Below are positions 12,230-22,118 of a stretch of DNA of 64,000 nt, piece by piece. The notes beneath the pieces were generated by a model that saw only the letters and a program-made list of their open reading frames with translations, was not told the origin of the DNA and searched no databases. The stretch covers positions 64,652,865 to 64,716,864 of the forward strand of contig JAAALK010000285.1 in assembly GCA_019279435.1 (NCBI GenBank), written 5' to 3'. Numbering within the stretch: the stretch's first letter is position 1; each line of letters starts with the position of its first letter. The position numbers and the translations under genes were made by a program. The stretch comes from Zizania palustris. Taxonomy: Eukaryota; Streptophyta; Magnoliopsida; Poales; Poaceae.

Positions 12230-12600
12230 GGCTCAAATGCTGTTTTGCTTTAGCCACCTTCGGCTTGTCTTTGCGATCTCTGACGAACCAATGGTTCGGA
12301 GTTTGCAATGGTCTCTTTGGACTCTTTTTACGGATGTCTACCAGCCAATGGCTTGGACTCCATATAATTGTAGCCACCTTCGGCTATTTTTGCAGAAGTC
12401 TACCAGCCAATGGCTTGGACTTCGCAGAATTTGGCCACCTTCGGCTCTTTTTTACGGAAGTCTGCAAGCTGCAGCTTGGACTCCGTAGATTTTGGCCACC
12501 TTCGGCTCTTTTTACGGAAGTCTACCAGCCAATGGCTTGGACTCCGTAGAATGTGGTTTTGGGCTCTTTTACGGATGCCTACAAGCCGTGGCCTGGGCTC
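12230..12600. repeat. Tandem repeats of about 61 bp in Tat1
   Basis: Five to six imperfect units carrying GCCACCTTCGGCT, CTTTTTACGGA and CCAATGGCTTGGACTC. The word GCCACC recurs at 12253, 12373, 12434 and 12495, giving a 60-61 bp period. They lie between the antisense frames and the end of integrase, the same place as the repeats of Tat2. Confidence 0.88.
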
Positions 12601-12809
12601 CGGATTATGTCAGCCACCACACCGGAGGCTTCGACTTTATGGGTTCGAAGTCCGGAAATACAGCCCAGCTTAATGACACTTCCCTCTCGGTCGACCCCGC
12701 GGTTCCAGTGCGTCCACTCGGGAAGCTGGAAGTCTATGAGGGGAAGGCAACTATCAGGGTGTATGCTTTATTAATTTAGAGGTGATTACAAGCAAATTAC
12801 AAGGAGCCC

Positions 12810-13560
12810 TTATGCGAAGTATCGCTTTAGGTGCTCCGCATGCCAAGTATGTGCTAACTCTTCACCTTCTAAATTAGCTAATTTAAATGAACCAGGGCGC
12901 CCTGAGCGGACAATTAGATATGGGCCTTCCCATTTATTGCCTAACTTCCCTGGTGCTATAATGCTTCGTAGAACAAGATGACCCGGCCTTAACTCGCTGA
13001 GTTTAACTTTCGGGTCATACCAAGTCTTCGTCTGCTGATGATACTTTGATAAATTAGCTACAGCCCGAAGTCTTGTTTCTTCTGACAAATCTAACGAAGC
13101 TTGTCTTTCTTCTTCAATGTCCGGTTCGGTGCTGCGAAATGATCCTCCTTTGAGCTCCGTTGGAGTCATAGCTTCATCTCCAAATAGTAGTCTGAACGGA
13201 GTAAAACCTGTGGACCTTGTTTGCGTAGTCCGAATGGACCACAGAATCTTCGGAAGCTCTTCGGTCCACAGTCCCTTTGATAATCCTACTATTCTTCGAT
13301 TTAGCCCTGATAAAATATTTCCATTGGCTCGCTCTACGGCTCCATTCGACTGAGGATGTCTCACTGCAGCAAAACATAGTTGAATGCCTAGGTCTTCGCA
13401 AAACTTCCTGAAGGGTTCTGCGTCGAACTGTGTTCCATTATCAACTGTGAGATATCTAGGCACTCTGAACCGGCAAATAATGTTCTTCCAGAAGAATTTC
13501 TGTACATTGTTCGAAGTGATAGCTGTTAAGGGCTCTGCTTCTACCCACTTAGAAAATATT
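12810..13560 (-). CDS. Tat1 integrase catalytic core end and C-terminus
   Basis: Downstream part of the Tat1 integrase, in another frame than the rest of pol because one base is missing from a T run near 13552. It supplies the second catalytic Asp (VDNGTQFD, about 13435), the Glu (GAVERANG, about 13345) and a C-terminal DNA-binding part with KWEGPYLIV, ending at a stop at 12810. With the first Asp in the preceding frame it would make a complete DDE core. The break falls in a homopolymer, so it may be a sequencing error. Confidence 0.88.
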
Positions 13561-16500
13561 CAATAGCTACCACTGCGAACTTCAGATTTCCCTTTGCTAA
13601 CGGAAAGGGACCAATTAGATCCATACCCCATCTGGCCATAGGCCATACCGGAGCAATGACTTGAAGAGCTGTTGGTGGGCGATGACTCCGTCGACCTATC
13701 CACTGGCATCCTTGACAAGTGCGGACCAAGCTCTCCGCATCAGCTGTTATTGTGGGCCAATAAAGCCCCTGGCGAAGTGTTTTTCCTGCCAGAGCTCTAG
13801 GGGCTAAATGACTTCCACAAAGGCCTTCGTGAATTTCTCGAAGAATTTCTTGGCCTTCGGCTTGAGATATACATCGGAGTAGAGGGGAACATACTCCGGC
13901 CTTGTATAATATACCGTTGATTAACTGATAGTTTCTTGCTCTGAGCTTTAATCTTGACAACTGGGGCTCTTCGGGCAAATTTGTTCCTCCTTGCAAGAGT
14001 TCTATGATCGAATCTTTCCAATCTGCACTAGGAATGCAAAGAATCTCCGCAGAGGCAATTTGTGGCACCGAAGGTATATTGAGCTCCTCATAGAAAGCTT
14101 CTTCAGGCACATCCACAGCTCCGGCTGCAGCCTTCGCTAAAATGTCTGCTTGCACGTTTTCAGCTCTTGGTATACTCCGAATGGAAATACCCTTGAAGTG
14201 TGCTTCGATTTTGCGGATTTCTTCTAAGTATTTTGCAAGCTGTGGATGCCGAACTTGAAAACTTTTGTCTACGTGCCCTGCTACTATCTGAGAATCTGTT
14301 TTTATAATTATCCTTGTAGCCCCTAGAGCACGTGCTTTCCGGAGTCCCAATAAAATCCCTTCGTACTCCGCTATATTATTGGTAGACTTAAAGTTGAGTC
14401 TTGTGGAGTACATTGCTCTTTGCCCTGACGGTGAAATCAACACTGCCCCAATGCCTGCTCCGGATGCTTGGAAAGCCCCATCGGAGTAAACAGTCCAAAC
14501 TCCGTCACTTGATTTCTCCGGAGTCAAATTCGCAGGTGGAGTCCACTCTGCTACGAAGTCTGCTAGGACTTGAGATTTGATAGCTGTCCTAGCCAAGAAA
14601 GATATGCCGAAGGGTGCTAGCTCTACTGCCCACTTTCCAATCCTTCCAGTGGAATCTTTGCTTCGGAGCATATCTCCTAAGGGATACGAAGTTGGTACAA
14701 TTACATTATGAGCCAAAAAATAATGTCTTAGCTTCCTCGAAGCCATTATCAGAGCATAAACGAACTTCTCAAGTTCGGAGTATCTTGTCTTCGCTCCTGA
14801 TAATGCTTCGGATACAAAATAGACAGGATTTTGGACCAACTTCCCATTAAAATCCACTTCTCTGATAAGGACTGCGCTGACAGCTGAACCTGTAGCTGCA
14901 AGATACAGGAGTAGGGTTTCGTCCGCAATAGGCACCGTAAGTGTAGCAAGATTGCTGAGATAATCTTTAATATCTTCGAAGCTTTTCTGACACTCCGGTG
15001 TCCATGCAAAATCTTCGGACCCTTTCAAAGCTTTAAATATTGGCAAGCTCCTCTCCGCAGACCTTGATAAAAACCTGCTAAGTGCGGCCAGACGTCCGGT
15101 CAGCTTTTGCACTTGCTTTAAATTCTCCGGAGGAGCCATCTTCTGCAGCGCAGTTATTTGAGTAGGGCTAGCTTCAATTCCCCTGCTTGAAACTAAGTAC
15201 CCTAACAACTTTCCAGCCTTAGCTCCGAATATACATTTTTCGGGGTTAAGACGGATCCCACATGCCCGAAGGCTATTGAATGTTTCTGCTAAGTCTAGGC
15301 TATGTTGGTGCTTTAAAGCACTCTTTATTACAATATCATCCATATAGGCCTCCACATTGCGACCTAGTTGATGACCTAGAGCCTTAGCAACTAATCTCGA
15401 AAAAGTAGCCCCGGCATTTCTTAGGCCGAAGGGTATTCTTACATAGCAGAAGACTCCCGAAGGAGTTACAAAGCTCGTCTTGATTTCATCTTCGCGCTTC
15501 AACCATATTTGATGATAACCAGAATACGCGTCAAGGAAGCTTAGTAACTCCGAACCTGCAGTGGAGTCAACTAGTTGATCAATTCGGGGCATGGGGTAGG
15601 GGTCACGTGGGCACGCTTTATTCAGAGATGTGAAATCAATGCACATGCGCCACTTCCCGGAAGACTTCTTCCTGACGAAGACTGGGTTGGCTAACCATTC
15701 TGTGTGGGCCACTTCTCTGATAATCCCAGCCTTCAACAGTTTTTCAACTTCGTCCTTAGCTAGAGCAGCTCTCTCTGCGGACATCTTCCGGAGTCCTTGT
15801 CGAACAGGCCGGGCCTTCGGGTTTACAAGTAAACTGTGCTCAATAATATCCCGATCGACTCCGGTGATATCTTCGTCAGACCAAGCGAAGACATCCAAAT
15901 TTTCTTCCACGACTTTTTCCAAGGAGGTTGCAACTTCAGGAGGTAAATCTTTACCAAATTGAAAAGTGTATTCTTTACCATCTTTAACAATGATCTTCGT
16001 TGCAATCTCTCCTTCGGGACTTGGTCTCGGAAACGACTTCTTCGAAGCTTCGGAGGAGGCTGAAAAAATTTCTTCATTATCCTGGACACTATTTACTTGC
16101 CTCGGATCAAGAGGAGGACCGTGACCATATTCTGCCCTCCGAGCCATGGCTTGATCTCCGAAGATTGTCAGGACTCCTGCTTGTGTGGGCATCTTCATGC
16201 ACAAGTAGTTGTGATGCGCCACAGCTCCGAACTGATTCAACATGCCCCGTCCGAAGATGACATTATAAGCATACGGGGCATCTACCACATCAAAGATAAC
16301 TTCTTCAGTTCGGGCTAATAAACCTTCTCCGAAGGTTACTTCCAGGCCTATCTGGCCAAGTGCATCAAGCGGAGGTCCTGCGAAGCCTTGCAGAGGACGA
16401 GCCGCTGGGAGGAGATGCTTCCTAGAAATGCATAACTGATCGAAGGCTTGCACAAAAATGATATCTGCCGAACTACCTCCGTCAATTAGCACCCTTCGGA

Positions 16501-17593
16501 CTTCAGTCCCTGCAATATGAGCAGTGATAACCAATGGATCTGCATGCGGGAACTTAATACCAGCTGCATCCTCCGCAGAGAAAGATATTGGAACATGAGA
16601 CCACTCCGGCATTGCAGTTGCAGATGACGAAGTCCCAATATGACCTACTTCCCGAACGTACTCTCTTCGCTGTCTCTTGGACATGCTTCCGAGGGTACCT
16701 CCTCCGGAGATAGGGAGAACTACTCTCTTTCCTCTATCTTTCCCTTCCTCTTGCTTCGGAGGTGGCATAACATTGGCCACCGGAGGGTGCCTTGCAGCAT
16801 CAAAGTTTTCTATCCGCGCCACAGCCTGGACCGGGTCTGGGCGCGCTGCTGCTGGACTTCGGTCGGTACTGCCTCGACCCGAAGTTCTTTCCAAGTATTC
16901 TCCCCTTAGGGTAAGGATAGCCTTGCAAGTGTCAGTTGCATGGCTTCGATTTTCTCCATGAATACAGCAAAAAAGGGTCTGGCCCTTGCCAGCCGTTTTT
17001 CCTGGCGGCCTCCAGCCGCTGGCCTTGTTCCTCGCAGACTGTGGAGCTCTCTGTATAAACTTCTGTGGGGGTGCAATATTCAAGACTTCAGAGCGAGGGT
17101 GCTTTTGCCCTCTTCTTCGATCATGTTGCACTTCGAAGACTGGTTCCTGCGGCTGTGCCGAAGTCTTCACCTCTGCTTTAACTTCTTGCAATACTGTCGA
17201 AGTAGCAGCAGTCCTCCGAAGCCAACCCTCTTCTGACCTCGCATACTCCTCGAAATATGACATCAGCTGTGACACTGTGGAGATGCTCTTCCGATGCAGT
17301 TTATCCAGAAGGCCTTGATGACTGACGCCTTCCCGAGCCGCATCAACCACTGAGGATGTGGACAGCCCCCGAATTTGCGACTTCGTATGAGCGAAGTGCT
17401 TGAAGTACTGCCTCAATGTTTCTCCGGGGAGCTGTTTCACTTGGAAAAGGCTTCCTGTTGACATAGGAGGCACGAAGGTGCCCTGAAAGTTACTTATAAC
17501 TTCCTCTTCAACTGTGACCACGAATTGATTGATCCTGGCTTTAAAGACCAGAACCATCTCAACGCCACTCCTTGAAGAGCTAACGGGAAGCAC
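13541..17593 (-). CDS. Tat1 pol polyprotein: Gag end, protease, RT, dual RNase H, integrase
   Basis: A 1350-codon frame. In order: second half of Gag, with a CxxH-type knuckle (CCIHGENRSHATDTC, about residue 215); aspartic protease VLIDGGSSADIIF (about 368), with DGG in place of DTG as is usual in Tat; RT from RMCIDFTSLNK (about 650) with the catalytic YMDD at about 749; a first RNase H (about 900-1000); a second, archaeal-type RNase H from VYSDGAFQASGAG (about 1035-1150); integrase zinc finger (HEGLCGSH...CQGC, about 1260-1300) and the first catalytic Asp in WGMDLIGPF. It ends at a frame break near 13552. The first ATG is not the true start, since gag reads in from 18201. Apart from two single-base breaks, no disabling change is seen. 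Confidence 0.95.
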   Translation of the reverse strand: MLPVSSSRSGVEMVLVFKARINQFVVTVEEEVISNFQGTFVPPMSTGSLFQVKQLPGETLRQYFKHFAHTKSQIRGLSTSSVVDAAREGVSHQGLLDKLHRKSISTVSQLMSYFEEYARSEEGWLRRTAATSTVLQEVKAEVKTSAQPQEPVFEVQHDRRRGQKHPRSEVLNIAPPQKFIQRAPQSARNKASGWRPPGKTAGKGQTLFCCIHGENRSHATDTCKAILTLRGEYLERTSGRGSTDRSPAAARPDPVQAVARIENFDAARHPPVANVMPPPKQEEGKDRGKRVVLPISGGGTLGSMSKRQRREYVREVGHIGTSSSATAMPEWSHVPISFSAEDAAGIKFPHADPLVITAHIAGTEVRRVLIDGGSSADIIFVQAFDQLCISRKHLLPAARPLQGFAGPPLDALGQIGLEVTFGEGLLARTEEVIFDVVDAPYAYNVIFGRGMLNQFGAVAHHNYLCMKMPTQAGVLTIFGDQAMARRAEYGHGPPLDPRQVNSVQDNEEIFSASSEASKKSFPRPSPEGEIATKIIVKDGKEYTFQFGKDLPPEVATSLEKVVEENLDVFAWSDEDITGVDRDIIEHSLLVNPKARPVRQGLRKMSAERAALAKDEVEKLLKAGIIREVAHTEWLANPVFVRKKSSGKWRMCIDFTSLNKACPRDPYPMPRIDQLVDSTAGSELLSFLDAYSGYHQIWLKREDEIKTSFVTPSGVFCYVRIPFGLRNAGATFSRLVAKALGHQLGRNVEAYMDDIVIKSALKHQHSLDLAETFNSLRACGIRLNPEKCIFGAKAGKLLGYLVSSRGIEASPTQITALQKMAPPENLKQVQKLTGRLAALSRFLSRSAERSLPIFKALKGSEDFAWTPECQKSFEDIKDYLSNLATLTVPIADETLLLYLAATGSAVSAVLIREVDFNGKLVQNPVYFVSEALSGAKTRYSELEKFVYALIMASRKLRHYFLAHNVIVPTSYPLGDMLRSKDSTGRIGKWAVELAPFGISFLARTAIKSQVLADFVAEWTPPANLTPEKSSDGVWTVYSDGAFQASGAGIGAVLISPSGQRAMYSTRLNFKSTNNIAEYEGILLGLRKARALGATRIIIKTDSQIVAGHVDKSFQVRHPQLAKYLEEIRKIEAHFKGISIRSIPRAENVQADILAKAAAGAVDVPEEAFYEELNIPSVPQIASAEILCIPSADWKDSIIELLQGGTNLPEEPQLSRLKLRARNYQLINGILYKAGVCSPLLRCISQAEGQEILREIHEGLCGSHLAPRALAGKTLRQGLYWPTITADAESLVRTCQGCQWIGRRSHRPPTALQVIAPVWPMARWGMDLIGPFPLAKGNLKFAVVAIEYFLSG

Positions 17594-18201
17594 TTCGCCA
17601 TAGTGTCTCTGACTCCGCCGCTAGCCTCAATCGCTAGGGCATAAGAACGCGTGAACTCTCCGGGATCTTCATCTCCGGCATACTTGCAGAGCTTCGAAGT
17701 TTTAAACTTTGGATCAAAGCGAACTTTCTGCAGCTCAGGATGCAACGGAGATTCATTGTCGTAGGAGGCGTTCTCTGGGGCTTCGGGATAACCAAGATCG
17801 TCGTCTTCGGGCACTTCGGAGATAGTTGGGATGGCTTGAGAGCGAAGCCTGTCCGCAGCTTCTTGTCGCCATCTTGCTACCTCAGCTTGAAGGTTGGCCA
17901 TTTGAGTGGCCATATCTCCAAGGCTATCTTCATCTCCTCCGGAAGGACCTTCCGGGTCTTGAGAACTGGTATGATCAGTTCGAATCGGAATGGAGGGTGG
18001 AGGAGGGACTCCGGGCGGTCGGAGTATGGAAGGGGTTGGCGGAGAGGTTTCGTATCCTCGAGGGATAGAAGCCCCTTGCGGAGTTTGAGGTGGAGGGATA
18101 GTCGAAGACCCTCCGACTTCGACTGTGTCGAAGGGTATCTCTCCGGAGATCCGAGAGGACCTCTGAGTGGGATTGCGAGGTGCGCTCCGCTTAGGAGGCA
18201 T
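17494..18201 (-). CDS. Tat1 Gag N-terminal part
   Basis: Start at 18201 is 62 bp from the LTR, just past the primer site. The 235-codon frame begins with a Ser/Pro-rich disordered segment (MPPKRSAPRNP), then a short coiled-coil-like stretch (MATQMANLQAEVARW) and the Retrotrans_gag capsid domain (GEFTRSYALAI, ALQGVALRWFWSLKPGS). It stops at 17494 inside the capsid domain. The domain continues at once in the pol frame, so one base has been lost near 17500. A programmed shift is unlikely because the break is inside a folded domain. Confidence 0.9.
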   Translation of the reverse strand: MPPKRSAPRNPTQRSSRISGEIPFDTVEVGGSSTIPPPQTPQGASIPRGYETSPPTPSILRPPGVPPPPSIPIRTDHTSSQDPEGPSGGDEDSLGDMATQMANLQAEVARWRQEAADRLRSQAIPTISEVPEDDDLGYPEAPENASYDNESPLHPELQKVRFDPKFKTSKLCKYAGDEDPGEFTRSYALAIEASGGVRDTMAKCFPLALQGVALRWFWSLKPGSINSWSQLKRKL

Positions 18202-18240
18202 GATGTAAGAAGTTGGTAGAGAACGAAGTTTTTCGGACTA

Positions 18241-18261
18241 GGTTCCCCACGGACGGCGCCA
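18241..18261 (-). other. Primer binding site of Tat1
   Basis: Minus strand reads TGGCGCCGTCCGTGGGGA directly after the LTR end with two bases between. TGGCGCC-type sites are typical of Tat and related gypsy elements. The tRNA used (Arg or Asp in relatives) was not determined. Confidence 0.85.
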
Positions 18262-18263
18262 AC

Positions 18264-18757
18264 TGTTGGCGTAAAAGATTACGCTAACATGTTTCTGTAG
18301 AAAAGAAACTAACAAACGAAGTGTTTGTGAAGCAAACTGTTCTAAGCCTCCGAAAGGATAATAACTTAGAATAGTTCGAAAGTGTGTATTGAATAACTTG
18401 TATTCGGTCCCTATTACAGGGTGAAATGGGGGGTATTTATAGGCCCAAACATTAAGGAAAGACCTATTTACCCCTCAATTACAACCGACATTAAGGAAAC
18501 TATTTGGTTTCCTTAATAGGGCTAAAATGGTAAAAGACTAATCTAATAGAAAAGAAGATAAGTCTTCCATCTTAGCTGGCAGAAAAGATCCTAAAGGGCT
18601 TTAGTTCGAAGACATACTTCGAACCAATGCCTGTCTTCGTGCTTCGAACGGGGTTCTGGGCATCTTCGAAGATGATCTTCGGAGAATCTTCGAACTGGTT
18701 GACTGTCTTTATGCTGCTTCGGCAATAACCCCGAAGATGAGATATTTTCCCCCAACA
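18264..18757 (-). repeat. 5' LTR of Tat1 (494 bp)
   Basis: Bounded by TGTTGG and CCAACA, a terminal inverted repeat. A minus-strand TATA box (CCTATAAATACC) lies at about 18430-18442. The upstream U3 (18600-18720) holds seven TTCG-containing words, several of them TTCGAA, which may be protein-binding sites. The homologous LTR of Tat2 is at 49997-50517. Confidence 0.9.
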
Positions 18758-18895
18758 CACACCTTGAACCCTTTTTTCTAAGATTATAGGACCTGCACTG
18801 GAGCTAAGCAGATCCCCCAGGCCACACGTGTGACCAAAAAAAATCACCAACACGCTTTTTGGCACGCTCAGTGGGACACTCTCAACAACTCAACC
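18758..18895 (+). other. Leader of gypsy element G
   Basis: Non-coding sequence between the Tat1 LTR and G gag. TTTGGCACGCTCAGTGGGAC at 18858-18877 looks like a gypsy primer-site region just before gag. The bases before it do not match the end of G's 3' LTR, so the true 5' LTR is not recognised here. It may lie beyond Tat1 and the gap. Confidence 0.5.
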
Positions 18896-20420
18896 ATGAC
18901 GGGTGAACTTGACGACAACAATATCATCCTAGTCACCCTAGATACCCCGGATGAAGAGTAGAGGGAAGAATTGCAAAAGCACGTGGATGATTACTAGAAA
19001 CTGTGTCTACAAGCCTACAAGATGACCCGATCGAGCCCCATCCGAAGGGATCCACTGCCAAATCTAGCTTAGATTGTAGAAACCAGTCAGCCGACAGAAG
19101 GTGCTTATGCCGGTCTCCAAGAGATCATCGACAACGCACTTGATCATGCGCTTGTCAATCAATCCGAAGTGCTGGTCAACACCCTACACATGCTGATCAA
19201 GAAGACTGTTGACAGTACTATAGCCAGCCAACCACCCCAAGGCCCGACATATTTTCTCGTCGGTCAGGACAGGTTGCTGCTAAATCCACAACACAATTAG
19301 CTAGCATCACAAACGCAAGGGCCGATGAGGTTGGAAAAACCGAATACCTCGTTCGACCATGAAAGAAATAGGACAGTCCAACCATCGGCTCCTATTCGGG
19401 ACTTTCCACATAACTCACCATCTAACCTCGAAATAGGAGCATAGATGATGTTCCTGGCAGCCGATCCTAGGACGATGAGACAAGAGATGCCTCAAGCTGC
19501 GTATGGTGTCGCGAGAAACGTGGTACCAGATATCGTGCCGTTAAGGGGGAAACCGATGGTATTCCTCAGGGGTATCATCAGACTGTGTATTTCGGAGCAT
19601 AGCCTTACAACGATGAAGAGCAATACAGGTACAACACTTCTCGGCTAGATCAGTATCAACATGCCCCAGTGCCCGATCAGTACCCTACACCAAGGTAGTA
19701 TGAAGATTACTGGGTGAATCGAATCATATAAGTCATCCAATACCAGTTTGGGTTGAAGCCCAAAGAACAGGCGTACATGTATCGGTGTACATACCCAGAA
19801 TGGTTTGATCGAGTGCCACTACCGGGACGATACAAAGTACTCAATTTCACCAAGTTCTCAAGATAGGACTCGATCTCTACGATCGAGCACGTCAGCTGTT
19901 TCCTCGCCCAGTGTGGAGAGACATCGGCCGATGGGGCGCTAAAGGTCCGATTCTTCCTACTCTCTCTACTGGGATCGGCCTTGGCGTGGTTTTCTTCACT
20001 ACCAACAAACTCTATCAGAGCATGGGTAGACTTGGAAAAGAAGTTTCACAAATATTTCTTCGCCGACATTCACGAAATGAAACTCATTGACTTGACAACT
20101 ATGAGATAGAGGATGGATAAGTCGGTACAAGACTATGCTCAGAGGTTCCAGGACGTACGAAGCAGATGCTATAGCTTGAGACTCAATGATACACAGTTGG
20201 CGGAATTGGCATTCCAAGGACTCCTAAACCCAATCAAGGAAAGGTTTTCATCACACGAGTTTGAGAGCCTTTCGCAACTGGCACAGAGGGTATCAACACA
20301 TGAGAGCCGATTCCAGGAAACACGTAAAGATAGGTATCAGAAGAAGGTGGCATACGCCTAGACGTACTATTCATACTCCGACAAGGATAGTGACTCTAAT
20401 GCAAAGGTTGGTGTGGCCGG
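18896..20420 (+). pseudogene. Gypsy Gag of element G, N-terminal part
   Basis: Starts MTGELDDNNIILVTLDTPDEE at 18896. A long variable region is followed by the Retrotrans_gag capsid domain (about 19770-20280): CTYPEWFDRVPLPGRYKV, LRFFLLSLLGSALAWFSSL-like bases, DKSVQDYAQRFQDVRSRCYS and LAELAFQGLL. At least eight in-frame stops, nearly all TAG, make it inactive. The reading frame breaks at 20420 where element A is inserted, and resumes at 30921. Confidence 0.88.
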
Positions 20421-20425
20421 ATGGT
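20421..20425. repeat. Target-site duplication ATGGT, left of element A
   Basis: ATGGT precedes the TGAGG start of the A 5' LTR and recurs at 30916-30920 after the A 3' LTR end. The five-base match fixes both element borders. Confidence 0.93.
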
Positions 20426-22053
20426 TGAGGAGCCATGTTAAAGAACATGGGCCTCATGGCTCCAGAAGTGATGAGTGATTGTCAACGAAAGTCAACAACG
20501 AGAGAAGAGACGTGAAGAGAAGACAGGACATGTCGTGTCTGGGCTGAGTGTGACTCAGGTACACGGGCAGCGATAGACTACCGGACAGAGGGGCCGCAGA
20601 GTCGGGCCGGCCCAATCCGAGTACATGGGCTAGGAGCGGCAGGGGATCCATGGTCTGTTGACTGGGATTGACTCAAGTACACGGGTGGTGAGCGATTGCT
20701 GGGCTGAGGGAGCCGCGGAATCGGATCAGCCCAATCCGGGTACCCAGTGCGAAGACGGTGGACGCTTTGTCGGGTTTGGCATAAAACTGATGCCCAATCT
20801 AGATCGCTAATCCTAGATCGAGTCGTCCTGAAGTGAAGCCGTAGCTGCTACGAAAGCTCCGAGTCAAGACAAGCTATCTTTATTTAGGATTTTACTGTTT
20901 TGCTTTCTAGGCCCACAGTGTGTTAGTCGAGGCTGTAAAAATCCTAAGGGCATTATGGTCTTTTCCATTTTATTTCAGCGTCTATAAAACCCTAAGGGCA
21001 TTTTGGTATTTTTCCTACTTTATTGGGTTGCCTATAAATAGGGCCCCAATCCATAGGGTTAGGTAAAACTCACTTGAATGAAAATCTGAGTTCTTCTTGA
21101 TCCACTTTCCCATTGTTCATGGGGTTTTGTTGTAGCATCCAGAAATCGCTGCCGGTGTTTTCTGATCGGAGCTACCGCCGCGCATAGTGCTCTTCTCCAA
21201 GTTTTTCCCATCTAGTTTTCTCTTCCTCTCAAAAACCGATCGCTTGGTCTTTCTCCTAGTTGTGGTTTTTGGCACTGTTTTTCTAGAGAAGACTTGCTGT
21301 GTGGCGGCGGCTAGCATCGGGAGTGGTAGGCCAAGGCCATGTGTGTTGCAGTGCTGTTTGCCGCTGCCTAGAGGAAGCGCTCGGGACCAAAGCCCACACG
21401 GCTTCCGAAGTCCACACAAAGGCTGTGAGGCGCTCAACGCTAGCTGTTCGTGGTGGGTTGCCACGTCATAGGCTAAGGGGGCCTCGGCGACCGAACGCGT
21501 GTGCCTCGTGGATTGGACACACAGGATTCGGCGAGTAGAAGCTCAAGATTCGTAGTGGCTTCGCTAAAAGCTTCATGCGCAGGCTTCGCTAACACACAAG
21601 CTTCACCGACCGCACAAGAGACGCAGGCCTCGCCGAAGCAAGCTTTGAAGGTGAGGCATACAGGCTCCGATTGAGTATTAATAGGAGATAAATTTTCGAA
21701 CAGTAAATTTTCTTCTCGATTTGCATGCACCCGATGTTTGGATAAGTTTTATTACTGCAAGAATTTTATTTCAAATCATCAGTAAGCAAAAATGTTTCAT
21801 ATGTAGTTATCTTGTTCAATTAAATGCCTGTGATGATTATCTCTATGATGCTTGAAATGCTTGTGAGCTGAATGCATTTTTAGTCTCCCTTTTAACACTG
21901 TGATGGTGTCATTTTGATTAAGACACCAGTCGTTTTTTTAGGCTAGATTATTTGAGTACTTGTGATCTGTTTTGGCTTCTACTGATTGTCTATTGAGGTG
22001 CGTTGTGTGTTGGGAGAAGGCCATTGACTCTGGTCGCTACTCTCGGTCCTACA
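20426..22053 (+). repeat. 5' LTR of element A (1628 bp)
   Basis: TGAGGAGCCATG to CGGTCCTACA. The TATA box CTATAAATAGG lies near 21031. U3 holds two related segments of about 118 bp, each starting near TGACTCAGGTACAC (20551) or TGACTCAAGTACAC (20669). Compared with the 3' LTR it lacks a block of roughly 36 bp near its end (the ATTCACCCCCC region), shared by copy A''. Confidence 0.92.
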
Positions 22054-22055
22054 AG

Positions 22056-22067
22056 TGGTATTAGAGC
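22056..22067 (+). other. Primer binding site of element A
   Basis: TGGTATTAGAGC, two bases after the LTR end. It differs by one base from the initiator-Met tRNA site seen in B and F. Confidence 0.9.
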
Positions 22068-22118
22068 CTGGTTAGGGTTTTTCCATACCTTAACTGGTTC
22101 TAACCCAAGGTAGCGATC

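Larger units (their letters stand above)
10943..18757 (-). mobile_element. Ty3/gypsy Tat-lineage element Tat1 (3' end in gap)
   Basis: Order on the minus strand: 5' LTR (18757-18264), primer site, gag, protease, RT, RNase H, second archaeal-type RNase H, integrase, tandem repeats, then two antisense reading frames toward the gap. The dual RNase H and the antisense gene past integrase are known hallmarks of the Tat lineage (Retand/Grande/RIRE2/Ogre group). Coding regions have only two single-base breaks, so it looks younger than its neighbours. The 3' LTR is not visible. The right flank begins CACAC inside the leader of element G, so Tat1 appears to have inserted there. Confidence 0.92.

Noticed and set aside
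12190..12779. Four overlapping plus-strand frames rich in W, L and F
   Set aside because: They come from the 61-bp tandem repeat read in different frames (61 is not a multiple of three), not from a gene.
14614..17318. Several plus-strand open frames of 70-110 codons across Tat1
   Set aside because: They are antisense shadows of the 1350-codon minus-strand pol frame, which carries all expected catalytic motifs.
18600..18720. Perfect heat-shock element in the Tat1 U3
   Set aside because: GAAnnTTC half sites exist, but the three-part nTTCnnGAAnnTTCn spacing is not met, so only a general TTCGAA enrichment is reported.
22056..22067. tRNA-like sequence at the primer sites
   Set aside because: Only the 12-base complement of the tRNA 3' end is present; there is no tRNA gene body.
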